This document shows, piece by piece, positions 26,583 through 35,575 of a stretch of 64,000 bases of DNA. Position 1 is the stretch's first letter, and every line of letters begins with the position of its first letter. Origin of the DNA: an uncultured Arcanobacterium sp. (GTDB lineage Bacteria > Actinomycetota > Actinomycetes > Actinomycetales > Actinomycetaceae); NCBI GenBank assembly GCA_958428545.1, contig CAUAGM010000007.1, positions 11,806-75,805 of the forward strand. The letters run 5' to 3'. Under the pieces are notes generated by a model, which searched no databases, was not told where the DNA came from, and saw only the letters and a list, made by a program, of their open reading frames with translations. Position numbers and translations under genes: made by a program.

Positions 26583-26600
26583 AAAGTGTGAAAGTATCTT

Positions 26601-28052
26601 ATGCTTCCAACTAAGTTAAGTGACGTTGCACGCCAAATGCGAGGCGAGTATTCTCCGTGCTCACAAGTAATTGATCCGCTCGTAACTGGCGTATCTACAG
26701 ACAATCGATTGCTCAAAAAAGGGGATCTTTTCTTTGCTATTGCAGGAGAACGCGTAGATGGCAATAAGTTTTCTGGTGACGTGTGTGCAAAAGGAGCTGC
26801 AGGCGTCGTCACCCAAGATAAAGCTGCTGCGCTTGCTGGTGGAGCTGATCCACAGCGTCTCATCGTCGTCGCCAATGTATACGAAGCTTTAGGGAATCTT
26901 GCCCGTGAGCAGCTTAAGCTTATTCGTGAGCAGGCAGGTGATGCATTTAAAGTCATTGGTATCACAGGGTCTGTTGGAAAAACGACGACCAAAGATTTAC
27001 TTAGTCAGATGTTGAAGCTGCGAGGCCCGCTCATCTCTCCGCCCGGTTCATTTAATAATGAGCTGGGACTTCCTCTCACTGTGCTGCGCGCTGACGCTTC
27101 AACAGCAACTCTCGTGCTGGAAATGGGGGCAGGCGCGCCGGGGGATATTGACTATCTCACGTCAATTGCTAAGCCGGATATTGCAGTTGTGCTTATTGCT
27201 GCTCGTGCGCATCTTGGTTTTATCGGCGGAATTGACGGGGTGGCTCGAGAAAAAGGAAAACTTGTGCGCAATGCACGCGAAGGTGCACCCGTGATTCTCA
27301 ACGGTGATGACGTGCGCGTGGTTGCGATGAGTGCAGATGCCCGTGGTCCAGTCACTTATTTTTCTGTGCGTGGGCATGTGCTTGAGCAAGGCTTGGAAGC
27401 AGATATTTTTGCCAGCGATATTATTCTTGACGAGTGTGGGCACCCAAGCTTTACACTGCACACTCCAGCAGGGCAGGCTCCTGTTTCATTAGCTCTCGTC
27501 GGCAAACATCATGTGTCTAATGCTCTTGCGGCGGCAAGCGTGGCATACGTGCTTGGTGTGCCGCTTGAACATATTGTCAAAGTTTTAGGGGTCTCTGGGC
27601 CCCTCAGCGCACATCGCATGAATGTGATTACTGGCAAATATACGCTGATTGACGATTCTTATAATGCGAATCCTGATTCTATGCGGGCGGCAATAGAAGC
27701 TGCAGCCCATATTGCACATGGTAAGCGAGTTGTCGCAGTATTTGGGCAGATGGCTGAGCTGGGAGGTGCTCATGCTTCTGAGCATAGAGCGCTCGGTGCT
27801 GTAGCGCAGCAAGCTGGCGTGTCGGTGCTTGTGGCGTTGGGTGAAGAGACAGACGATCTCGTTCGTGGAGCACATGAGGCGGGAGTCGGCGTTGTGGAGC
27901 ATATTAAATGTGACGATGCACAGAACTTTCTTGAGGGCTTGATTCACTCTGATGACGTAGTGTTAGTAAAAGGATCGCATTCGTCTGGCGCTTGGCAGAT
28001 TGCTGAGGCACTTGCTGCTAGGCTAGAATCTGCAAGGTCTGAGCGGGCATAG
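26601..28052 (+). CDS. murF: UDP-MurNAc-tripeptide:D-Ala-D-Ala ligase MurF
   Basis: MurF adds D-Ala-D-Ala to the UDP-MurNAc-tripeptide. The 483-residue protein has the ATP loop GITGSVGKTTTKD, the FNNELGLPLTVLRA segment and an EMGAGAPGDI motif. The central and C-terminal ligase domains (IDDSYNANPDSMRAA, VAVFGQMAELG) follow. The protein begins at ATG 26601, 18 bases after ftsI. Confidence 0.96.
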   Translation: MLPTKLSDVARQMRGEYSPCSQVIDPLVTGVSTDNRLLKKGDLFFAIAGERVDGNKFSGDVCAKGAAGVVTQDKAAALAGGADPQRLIVVANVYEALGNLAREQLKLIREQAGDAFKVIGITGSVGKTTTKDLLSQMLKLRGPLISPPGSFNNELGLPLTVLRADASTATLVLEMGAGAPGDIDYLTSIAKPDIAVVLIAARAHLGFIGGIDGVAREKGKLVRNAREGAPVILNGDDVRVVAMSADARGPVTYFSVRGHVLEQGLEADIFASDIILDECGHPSFTLHTPAGQAPVSLALVGKHHVSNALAAASVAYVLGVPLEHIVKVLGVSGPLSAHRMNVITGKYTLIDDSYNANPDSMRAAIEAAAHIAHGKRVVAVFGQMAELGGAHASEHRALGAVAQQAGVSVLVALGEETDDLVRGAHEAGVGVVEHIKCDDAQNFLEGLIHSDDVVLVKGSHSSGAWQIAEALAARLESARSERA

Positions 28053-28067
28053 AAGGGAGGAAATCTC

Positions 28068-29153
28068 GTGGTTTCGCTGCTGTTGGCAGGCGGATTATCG
28101 CTTCTCGTTACTCTTTTTGGCACGCCGATATTCGTAAAATTTCTCAAACGTAAATCATACGGGCAGTTTATTCGAGAAGACGGTCCAACTTCACACCTGA
28201 CAAAACGTGGGACGCCCACAATGGGTGGCGTCGTGATTGTGGTTGCCACATTATTGGGATATGCCGTGGCAAATATATGGGCGCAGCGTTTACCTTCAGC
28301 CTCTGGATATTTACTCTTATTTCTGATGGTGGGTTTAGGTGCCGTCGGTTTTTTTGACGATTTCATTAAAGTTCGAAAAGAGCGATCTTTAGGTCTGACT
28401 CCTGCCGCTAAAATGCTTGGGCAGGGCTTCGTGGGTATTGTGTTTGCAGCTCTTGCTTTAGTCTTTAAAGATAAATTAAATCGTACCCCTGCCACGATGA
28501 GTATATCTTTTGTGCGCGATACTCATATCACTCTAGCTTTTGCTGGGATTTTTATTGGCAGCATACTGTTTATTATTTGGGCAAATTTTTTGATTACGGC
28601 ATGGTCCAATGCTGTGAACCTTACCGACGGTCTCGATGGTTTGGCGGCAGGTGCATCTGCGATTGCTTTTGGCGCATATACGATCGTCACGCTATGGCAG
28701 GGATATCAGCCGTGTGCAGCTGGAATTGAAGCAGCCCCAGGCTGTTATGATGTGCGAGATCCTAGAGATTTGGGAATTATTGCTGCGGCAATAGTCGGTG
28801 CGTGTTTGGGGTTCTTGTGGCACAATACCTCACCAGCAAGAATTTTCATGGGTGACACTGGATCTTTGGCTCTCGGCGGCGCTTTCGCTGGAATCTCCAT
28901 TCTTTCTCAAACGGAATTTTTGGCGCTCTTCTTTGGTGGTTTATTCCTCATAGAAGTGATGTCGGACGTTATTCAAATCGGAGTATTTAAGAAAACTCGT
29001 AAACGGGTATTTAGAATGGCACCGATTCATCATCATTTCGAGCTGAAAGGCTGGAAAGAAGTTACGATTGTTGTGCGTTTTTGGTTGATTCAAATCATTC
29101 TCGCTGCTCTTGGTGTGAGTATTTTCTATGGAGAATGGTGGGCGTGGCAATGA
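28068..29153 (+). CDS. mraY: Phospho-N-acetylmuramoyl-pentapeptide transferase MraY
   Basis: MraY makes lipid I from UDP-MurNAc-pentapeptide and undecaprenyl phosphate at the membrane. The 361-residue polytopic protein has the DDFIKV motif after the third membrane region. The NAVNLTDGLDGLAAG motif, GDTGSLALGG and the APIHHHFELKGWKE signature follow. It starts at GTG 28068 after AGGGAGG and overlaps murD by 4 bases. Confidence 0.97.
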   Translation: MVSLLLAGGLSLLVTLFGTPIFVKFLKRKSYGQFIREDGPTSHLTKRGTPTMGGVVIVVATLLGYAVANIWAQRLPSASGYLLLFLMVGLGAVGFFDDFIKVRKERSLGLTPAAKMLGQGFVGIVFAALALVFKDKLNRTPATMSISFVRDTHITLAFAGIFIGSILFIIWANFLITAWSNAVNLTDGLDGLAAGASAIAFGAYTIVTLWQGYQPCAAGIEAAPGCYDVRDPRDLGIIAAAIVGACLGFLWHNTSPARIFMGDTGSLALGGAFAGISILSQTEFLALFFGGLFLIEVMSDVIQIGVFKKTRKRVFRMAPIHHHFELKGWKEVTIVVRFWLIQIILAALGVSIFYGEWWAWQ

Positions 29154-30634
29154 GTTTAACTATTCCAGGAGCGGTTCAGTTCGAAAATGCTCGTGTGGCA
29201 GTTGTCGGCATGGGTATTTCTGGGCGTTCAAGCGTCAGTGCTCTGCTTGAACACACCAATGCGTGTGTGAGTGTCTGGGATGCTCAAGAAAATGCAGTCA
29301 AACCGTATGAGACGATTGCAGGTATCGATACAGTCAGCGCTCTCGCATCGGGAACTGATATGGCGAATGCTGTGCTCGAGTGGAATCCTACGCACGTTAT
29401 TTTGGCTCCAGCTTTTCGTGAGCAAGGTGATGAATGGAAAATTCTTCATGCTGCAGGTATTCCCGTATGGAGTGAAATAGAGCTGGCATGGCAGCTGCGT
29501 GCACGGCGTGAAGATGGCATATATGCACCGTGGCTTGCCGTCACGGGGACGAATGGGAAAACTACCACCACAAGTATGCTTGCGGCCATATTAAAGGAAG
29601 CAGGATTAGGGGGCGAACCTCTCGGAAATATTGGCAATCCTGCAGTTACTGCAGTCAGTGACGTCTCTTCGAATGCCTCGCATGCTTTTGCGCTGGAACT
29701 TTCTTCCTTTCAGCTTATGTCAACGTTTTCCATGCAACCAGCTGCGGCTGTCTGCTTGAATTTAGCTGACGATCATCTCGAATGGCATACATCGTTTAAT
29801 TCGTACCGTGATGCTAAGGCTCGAGTCTATAACGCTGTTCAAACGGCCTGTATCTATCCAGTGGGAGATTCTTCCATACAGACGATGGTTGATGAAGCTG
29901 ATGTGTGCGAAGGTGCGCGCGCAATCGGAACTGTTTTAGGAGTTCCGTCTGTTGGGCAGATCGGCGTTGTTGATGGGATAGTTGTTGATCGAGCATTCGG
30001 TGATCAGCGCTTTACTCACGCAGAAGAGCTTTTTCATATAGATGATGTGGCGCATCTGGCTCCTGTCGGTTCTGATCTTCCTGCGCATATCGTCAAAGAT
30101 GCCTTGGCTGCTGCTGCTTTGGCGCGGGCAATCGGTGTTGCGCCAGAGCATATTCGTGCAGCGCTCGTGAATTTCCCAGCAGGTAAGCATCGTATCGAAT
30201 ATGTCGCAACTATCGGCGGCGTGAGTTTTGTAGATGATTCTAAAGCTACTAACGCGCATGCGGCGCTCGCTTCTTTGCGTGCGCAGCGTGAAGGGTCGGT
30301 AGTGTGGATTGCAGGAGGGCAGGCGAAGGGTTCTCATTTTGAGGAGCTTGTGGAGCGTGTCACGCCTCAGCTAAAGGCTGTGGTCGTGATAGGTGTAGAT
30401 CAGGAGCCGTGGCATGCGGCGCTGAGCAATCGCGATCTATATGTTGAATATATCGATCCAGCTTCGGCAGATCCGATGGATGCTGCTGTACGCCGATCTC
30501 ATGCTTTAGCTATGGGGGAGGGGACGGTGCTGCTTGCTCCTGCTTGCGCTTCGATGGATCAGTTTGTTTCCTATGCAGATCGCGGTGAGAAATTTGCATC
30601 TGCCGTGCAGCTTCTTTCGCAGGAATATTGCTGA
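29150..30634 (+). CDS. murD: UDP-MurNAc-L-Ala:D-Glu ligase MurD
   Basis: MurD adds D-glutamate to UDP-MurNAc-L-Ala. The 494-residue protein begins with a dinucleotide-fold N-domain (VAVVGMGISGRSS). It has the ATP motif VTGTNGKTTTTSML, the NPAV/ELSSFQL region, and the C-terminal motif VDDSKATNAHAALASL. ATG 29150 overlaps the mraY stop; the upstream extension of the frame is inside mraY. The stop overlaps the ftsW start by one base. Confidence 0.97.
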   Translation: MSLTIPGAVQFENARVAVVGMGISGRSSVSALLEHTNACVSVWDAQENAVKPYETIAGIDTVSALASGTDMANAVLEWNPTHVILAPAFREQGDEWKILHAAGIPVWSEIELAWQLRARREDGIYAPWLAVTGTNGKTTTTSMLAAILKEAGLGGEPLGNIGNPAVTAVSDVSSNASHAFALELSSFQLMSTFSMQPAAAVCLNLADDHLEWHTSFNSYRDAKARVYNAVQTACIYPVGDSSIQTMVDEADVCEGARAIGTVLGVPSVGQIGVVDGIVVDRAFGDQRFTHAEELFHIDDVAHLAPVGSDLPAHIVKDALAAAALARAIGVAPEHIRAALVNFPAGKHRIEYVATIGGVSFVDDSKATNAHAALASLRAQREGSVVWIAGGQAKGSHFEELVERVTPQLKAVVVIGVDQEPWHAALSNRDLYVEYIDPASADPMDAAVRRSHALAMGEGTVLLAPACASMDQFVSYADRGEKFASAVQLLSQEYC

Positions 30635-31914
30635 TGGTATCGATTCGTAAACGCAGTAATTTTTTCCTCGCAGATTGCGCTGATCGTTATCTCGCTATGC
30701 CAAGCGAGCTTAATGATTCACAGCGTGCACGCAGAGATGTGGTTGTGCGGGCGCTTGTTGTGCTTATTGCCGTCACAATCGTTTTGCTTCTCTTTGGCGT
30801 TCTGATGGTGTTTTCTGCTACTTCAGCTCGAAGTATTGGCGCTGTGATAGGGGACTCTTCTGGAACAGTTTTTTTCTTAACTGCAACTCGCCATGCGATC
30901 TGGGTTGCTATTTCGCTTGTGGTTGGTCTGGTAATAGTGATGATGCCATATCGGTGGATTGAGCGTTTTTCCTACTGGCTGCTGGCAGGAGCTATTTTTC
31001 TTCAGATATTAGTGCTTTTTATTGGTGAGACTATAAACGGCAATAAGAATTGGCTTTCTCTTGGCTCAGCGGTGCAGGTGCAGCCGTCGGAATTCTTGAA
31101 AGTTGCTATGATCGTCTGGCTGGCTCATGCGCTTGCGCGCCTTACTGAGGCTGAAATTCGTTCTTTGCATACTATCGTCATTCCCTCGATCGGTTTTATT
31201 GCAAGTACTGCTGTGGTGCTTGCTGGTCGCGATATGGGTACAGCGTTAGTTTATGTACTCATCGGGGTCGGTATGTTTTGGTGTGCAGGATTGAAAAATT
31301 CTATGATCGTGTGCCTAGGAATTTTAGGTGCTTTCGGTGCAGCTATTCTCGTGGCAGCCCAGCCTTCTCGTTTTCGGCGGGTTACGGATTTCTTTTTCTC
31401 CTTTCTTGCTCTTCCAGATATAGACGAGCCGACGCAAGCTGAATTTGCTCAGTTTGCTTTTGGGTCAGGTGGTATTTCAGGAGTAGGTCTGGGTGCAGGT
31501 AAAGAAAAATGGCGTGATCTTGCTGAAGCTCACACAGATTTTATCTATGCTGTGATTGGTGAAGAGCTTGGATTATTTGGCACTCTAGCCGTTATTTTGC
31601 TGTTTATTATGCTGGGTTGGAGCTATGTGCAGCTCGCAGTGAATATGAATACGCGTTACGGGCAGCTGGTTGTGGTAGGCGTTGGAATCTGGATTTGTGG
31701 GCAGGCACTTGCCAATATGTGCGTAGTGACGGGTCTGCTTCCTGTTTTCGGCGTGCCTCTTCCTTTCCTCTCTCAAGGTGGCTCATCGATGTTGGGTGTA
31801 CTTGCAGGAAATGCAGTGGTCATTGGCTGTGCACTTGGAGTTCCTGGAGTAAAAGATGCGTTTTCATTGAAGAATCGCATGTGGCTGCGGTCGCGGGCGA
31901 TAGTGAAAGGATGA
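30634..31914 (+). CDS. ftsW: SEDS peptidoglycan polymerase FtsW
   Basis: FtsW polymerises lipid II into septal glycan together with FtsI. The 426-residue protein has about ten membrane helices, the NGNKNWLSLGSAVQVQPSEFLK motif, EAHTDFIYAVIGEELG, and the C-terminal GVPLPFLSQGGSS signature. ATG 30634 (TGATG overlap with murD) has an AGGAAT site. The N-terminal cytoplasmic extension before the first helix is about 38 residues. Confidence 0.95.
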   Translation: MVSIRKRSNFFLADCADRYLAMPSELNDSQRARRDVVVRALVVLIAVTIVLLLFGVLMVFSATSARSIGAVIGDSSGTVFFLTATRHAIWVAISLVVGLVIVMMPYRWIERFSYWLLAGAIFLQILVLFIGETINGNKNWLSLGSAVQVQPSEFLKVAMIVWLAHALARLTEAEIRSLHTIVIPSIGFIASTAVVLAGRDMGTALVYVLIGVGMFWCAGLKNSMIVCLGILGAFGAAILVAAQPSRFRRVTDFFFSFLALPDIDEPTQAEFAQFAFGSGGISGVGLGAGKEKWRDLAEAHTDFIYAVIGEELGLFGTLAVILLFIMLGWSYVQLAVNMNTRYGQLVVVGVGIWICGQALANMCVVTGLLPVFGVPLPFLSQGGSSMLGVLAGNAVVIGCALGVPGVKDAFSLKNRMWLRSRAIVKG

Positions 31915-31916
31915 TT

Positions 31917-33047
31917 ATGACGGCTGTAGTGGTTTTGGCTGCAGGAGGCACAGCAGGGCACGTTAATCCTATGTTGGCTACAGCGCGTGCAGTGCAACGG
32001 CTGCGCCATGATGTCTCTGTTGTTATTATCGGTACTGAGCAAGGTTTAGAGCATGAGTTGGTGCCAGCTGCAGGCTTTGAACTGCAGACGATACCGAGAG
32101 TTCCTTTTCCTCGATCCTTGAGCTGTGAATCAATGCTGTTTCCTGTGCGTTTTCGTCGAGCAGTTGCCCGTGCGCAAGAAATTTTGCTTGCTGAAAAGGC
32201 TGATGTAGTGATTGGTTTTGGAGGGTATGTCTCTACTCCTGTATATCTAGCAGCTCGTAAATTAGGCATTCCTGTGGTGATCCATGAGGGAAATGCTCGC
32301 CCTGGTTTAGCCAATAAGCTGGGCGCGCGTTTTTCTCGTGCTGTTGCACTCACGTTCAGCAATACTCCGCTGAAATCAGCTTATGGAATCACGAAAACTA
32401 TTGGCTTGCCGATGCGCGAAGATATTGTATTGCTAGCTAGCGATGTGCAATATCGCGCTGATATGCGAAGAGGCGCTGCTCAAGAATTTGGGCTGGATCC
32501 AGATCGTCCTATAGTTGTGGTGACGGGCGGCTCTCAAGGAGCGCAGCATATTAATGAAGTTATGAGTGAAGCTGCTGAAGATCTGTTGAAACGTGATGTT
32601 CAGATTCTTCATCTCACAGGGCGTCATAAGAGTCTTTCTGTGCTCAAAGCTCTGGAAAATATGCCGGAAAATATCCGGAGTGATTACATTGTCTATGAAT
32701 ATTTGGAGCAGATGGAAAAGGCTTATGCTCTTGCAGATCTGGTGATTACTAGAGCGGGTGCTGGAATGGTTTGCGAGGTGGCTGCTTTGGGAATTCCAGC
32801 AGTTTTTGTGCCGTTTCCAATTGGCAACGGCGAGCAGGCGCTCAATGCTCACGATGTGGTTCATGCTGGTGGAGCTTTGTTGGTGAGCAATCAAGATTTT
32901 GATAAGCAGTGGGTGAATGAGAATGTGATCCCACTTTTCGATGCGCAGCAATTGGCACAGATGGCAGATAAAGCAAAAATGGCTTCTGCGCTTGATGCCG
33001 CATACGAGCTTGCGCAGTTAGCATTGAAAGAAATTGCTTCACGGTAG
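31917..33047 (+). CDS. murG: Lipid II synthase MurG (N-acetylglucosaminyltransferase)
   Basis: MurG adds GlcNAc to lipid I at the inner face of the membrane. The product has 376 residues, with the N-terminal glycine loop AAGGTAGHVNPMLA, a central FGGYVSTP motif and HEGNARPGLAN. The C-terminal donor-binding region includes VTGGSQGAQHIN and VITRAGAGMVCEVAALG. ATG 31917 follows AAAGG; ATG 31911, overlapping the ftsW stop, is possible. The longer open frame upstream lies inside ftsW. Confidence 0.96.
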   Translation: MTAVVVLAAGGTAGHVNPMLATARAVQRLRHDVSVVIIGTEQGLEHELVPAAGFELQTIPRVPFPRSLSCESMLFPVRFRRAVARAQEILLAEKADVVIGFGGYVSTPVYLAARKLGIPVVIHEGNARPGLANKLGARFSRAVALTFSNTPLKSAYGITKTIGLPMREDIVLLASDVQYRADMRRGAAQEFGLDPDRPIVVVTGGSQGAQHINEVMSEAAEDLLKRDVQILHLTGRHKSLSVLKALENMPENIRSDYIVYEYLEQMEKAYALADLVITRAGAGMVCEVAALGIPAVFVPFPIGNGEQALNAHDVVHAGGALLVSNQDFDKQWVNENVIPLFDAQQLAQMADKAKMASALDAAYELAQLALKEIASR

Positions 33048-33058
33048 GAGAGAATTCA

Positions 33059-34468
33059 ATGAAGTTTCATTTGATCGGCATCGGTGGCTCAGGTATGAGT
33101 GTCGTGGCTGAGCTGCTGCTTGCTGGCGGGCATATCGTTTCTGGTTCTGATCGAGAGCATACGAAACTTACTGATGCTTTAGCTGCTGCTGGAGCAGAGA
33201 TTTTTACTGGGCATTCTTCGGCTAATGTTGCAGATGACGCGGTTGTTGTTGTTTCCTCGGCTATTAAAGATTCCAATCCTGAATTGGCAATTGCGCGTGC
33301 TCGTAAGCAGCGAATTATGCATCGTTCTCAAGCATTGGCTTATATAGCGCGTGATAAAGATTTTGTGGCGGTGGCAGGTACGCATGGCAAGACCTCCACC
33401 TCTTCGATGTTGGCGCTGGCTTTGGAATCGTTGGGTAAAGATCCTTCACGTGCGATTGGTGGAGAACTGGTTGGAGGATTGCCTGGAGGATATCTTGGAG
33501 CAGGTAGGATATTTGTAGCTGAAGCCGATGAATCGGATGAATCTTTTCTTAACTACGAGCCTAGAGTTGCTGTCGTTACTAATGTGGAAGCGGATCATCT
33601 GGATCATTACGGCACGCAAGAGGCAGTGGCACAGGCTTTTGTGAGTTTTTCTCACTGCTTGCTGCCTCAGGGAGTTTTGATTTGTTGCAGTGACGATGCG
33701 GGCGCTAGATCATTAGCTCAGCAGGCGCTCTGTGAGGGTGTGCGAGTGCTTACGTATGGCAGGCACGTTGCGCCCGAGAAGATGAATGCGTACGGCAGCC
33801 TATATTCTGGGCATGTTTTGGTGCAGGATAAAGAAAAAGCAGAAGATGGGTTTTTTAACGCTGCTGAGCTGATCTATAACGGCAAGACATACGAGCTGCA
33901 GCTGCGTGTGCCAGGAAGTCATATGCTGCTTAATGCGGCTGCCGCATGGGCGGTTGGAGTGGAGCTTGGTGAAGACGGGGCAGCGATGGCTCAAGCGCTT
34001 GCAGAATTTCGAGGAGCTAAGCGGCGATTTGAATTGTTGGGTGTTGCTGGTGGCGTGATGGTGATTGACGATTATGCTCATCATCCCACTGAAGTTGCTG
34101 TGACGATTCGTACCGCACGAGATGTAACTCAGGGAAGAGTGCACGTGCTTTTTCAGCCGCTCACGTATGCTCGCACTAAAATTTTTGCTGAAGATTTTGC
34201 TCGTGAACTTTCGCTGGCCGATAGGGTTGTGGTGACTCACGTATATTCTTCTCGTGATACCTTGGCAGATGGTGCGCAAGGTGATGCCATTGCTGATCTT
34301 CTGCCTTGTGCTATTTTTGAGCCAGATGAGCATGCTGTGCTGCAAGAGCTGATGAAAGGGCTCCATGCAGGAGATATCGCTATTATGCTTGGTCCTAAAG
34401 TGCGAACGCTCGGTGTGCAGTTGCTGGATGTATTGGCTAGTTCTGCTCTATCCTCAGGGGAGAACTGA
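33059..34468 (+). CDS. murC: UDP-MurNAc:L-Ala ligase MurC
   Basis: MurC adds the first amino acid, L-alanine, to UDP-MurNAc. The 469-residue protein starts with the GIGGSGMSVVAELL loop and has ATP motif VAGTHGKTSTSSM. EADESDESFLNYEP and the C-terminal VIDDYAHHPTEV motif follow. A TAGGAGAG site precedes ATG 33059. Its stop overlaps the ftsQ ATG by one base. Confidence 0.97.
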   Translation: MKFHLIGIGGSGMSVVAELLLAGGHIVSGSDREHTKLTDALAAAGAEIFTGHSSANVADDAVVVVSSAIKDSNPELAIARARKQRIMHRSQALAYIARDKDFVAVAGTHGKTSTSSMLALALESLGKDPSRAIGGELVGGLPGGYLGAGRIFVAEADESDESFLNYEPRVAVVTNVEADHLDHYGTQEAVAQAFVSFSHCLLPQGVLICCSDDAGARSLAQQALCEGVRVLTYGRHVAPEKMNAYGSLYSGHVLVQDKEKAEDGFFNAAELIYNGKTYELQLRVPGSHMLLNAAAAWAVGVELGEDGAAMAQALAEFRGAKRRFELLGVAGGVMVIDDYAHHPTEVAVTIRTARDVTQGRVHVLFQPLTYARTKIFAEDFARELSLADRVVVTHVYSSRDTLADGAQGDAIADLLPCAIFEPDEHAVLQELMKGLHAGDIAIMLGPKVRTLGVQLLDVLASSALSSGEN

Positions 34469-35238
34469 TGGCTGGCTCTTTGCACGTATCTGCGGTGAGT
34501 GCTCTCAGTGAGCGTTTACGTGAAAAGAAGCGTCACAAGCGCCGAGTTTTGCTGCGTAAAGCGGCGATCGCAGCTGGAGTGCTGGTATTAGTTGGCGCAG
34601 GTGTGTGGCTTATATATTTTTCTCCGTTCTTTCGTTTCTCACTAAGCAGCACTGTGATTGAAGGCGTAGACGGCGCTTCGATTGTGCAGCGAACAGATGT
34701 GAATCATGTGCTTGAGCGGCATACAGGGCGTCCGCTGATTTCTATGAATATGGGCAAGCTTGCCGAAGAATTGCAGGAAATTCCCGAGGTGGCTCAAGCT
34801 GAAGCTCATGTGCGTCTGCCGAGAACTGTAGTGGTGAAGCTGATGGCGCAGATACCTGTTGTGTGCGTGGGGACGCGAGATGCGTGTACGGCGCTTGCCG
34901 AAGACGGCTCTGTGTTGCGTATTCCCGATGAGCAGAAAGCAGAGCTGCCGATGTTGATTCTTGCTGATTCTGAGATTACTAATGCTCAGGCAATGGAGGT
35001 TGTTGCTCAGGCAAGAGCTGAGATAGATTCATCGATTCTTGCTCAGATTTCTCAATATTCGGTCACGTCGAGTAAGCAACTCACGTTTACACTGCAAAGC
35101 GGTGCACACGTTAAGTGGGGCACCATAAGCGAGAGCGCACAAAAGAATAAAATTCTCGCAGTTCTTCTTACCGAGAAACATGATCTTTATGATGTCTCGA
35201 TTCCTTCTGCGCCTGTGACGCGCGATGAAAAGCACTGA
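34468..35238 (+). CDS. ftsQ: Cell division protein FtsQ
   Basis: The 256-residue bitopic protein has a basic cytoplasmic N-terminus and a membrane helix at about residues 33-52. A POTRA-type domain (FRFSLSSTVIEGVDG to about residue 120) and a beta-rich C-terminal domain (LPRTVVVKLMAQIPVV and onward) follow. FtsQ links early and late divisome proteins with FtsL. It ends the overlapping murC-ftsQ pair; ftsA is absent, as is normal in actinobacteria. Confidence 0.9.
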   Translation: MAGSLHVSAVSALSERLREKKRHKRRVLLRKAAIAAGVLVLVGAGVWLIYFSPFFRFSLSSTVIEGVDGASIVQRTDVNHVLERHTGRPLISMNMGKLAEELQEIPEVAQAEAHVRLPRTVVVKLMAQIPVVCVGTRDACTALAEDGSVLRIPDEQKAELPMLILADSEITNAQAMEVVAQARAEIDSSILAQISQYSVTSSKQLTFTLQSGAHVKWGTISESAQKNKILAVLLTEKHDLYDVSIPSAPVTRDEKH

Positions 35239-35575
35239 ATGTAACGTAATGTAATGAATATAGCGGTGCCCTACCTCGATTCCTTTTGTGCCAATGGGAA
35301 GGCTCTAAGAGACGGTAGAGGCGAAGTGTTTATCACACACGTCCTTTTGCGCGTAGGGAACTAATTTTTGGTGACGATCTGGCTTTTGCTGCGGCGTAGC
35401 GTTCTAGTTTGTGTTCTGCATGCCAGCATTCTCGTGCTGTGTGCTAGTAACTTTTTCTAATTCGCAACACGCCCCTCGATATTGTTGAATTATTTCCGCT
35501 ACGTCTCTAACTTGTGGGCGAACGGATATACAAAATACTTCAAGTATTACTTGAGCTTTTGAGAGGGCATCTCCG
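35239..35575. other. Spacer upstream of ftsZ
   Basis: These 337 bases between ftsQ and ftsZ contain no credible gene. They are likely to carry the separate ftsZ promoters found here in other actinobacteria, but no promoter is clear enough to mark. A small inverted repeat (GAGA-GGGCA-TCTC) surrounds the ftsZ ribosome site at about 35561-35573. Confidence 0.5.

Noticed and set aside
31617..31916. Upstream extension of the murG frame inside ftsW
   Set aside because: MurG homology begins at ATG 31917; the extension is ftsW read in another frame.
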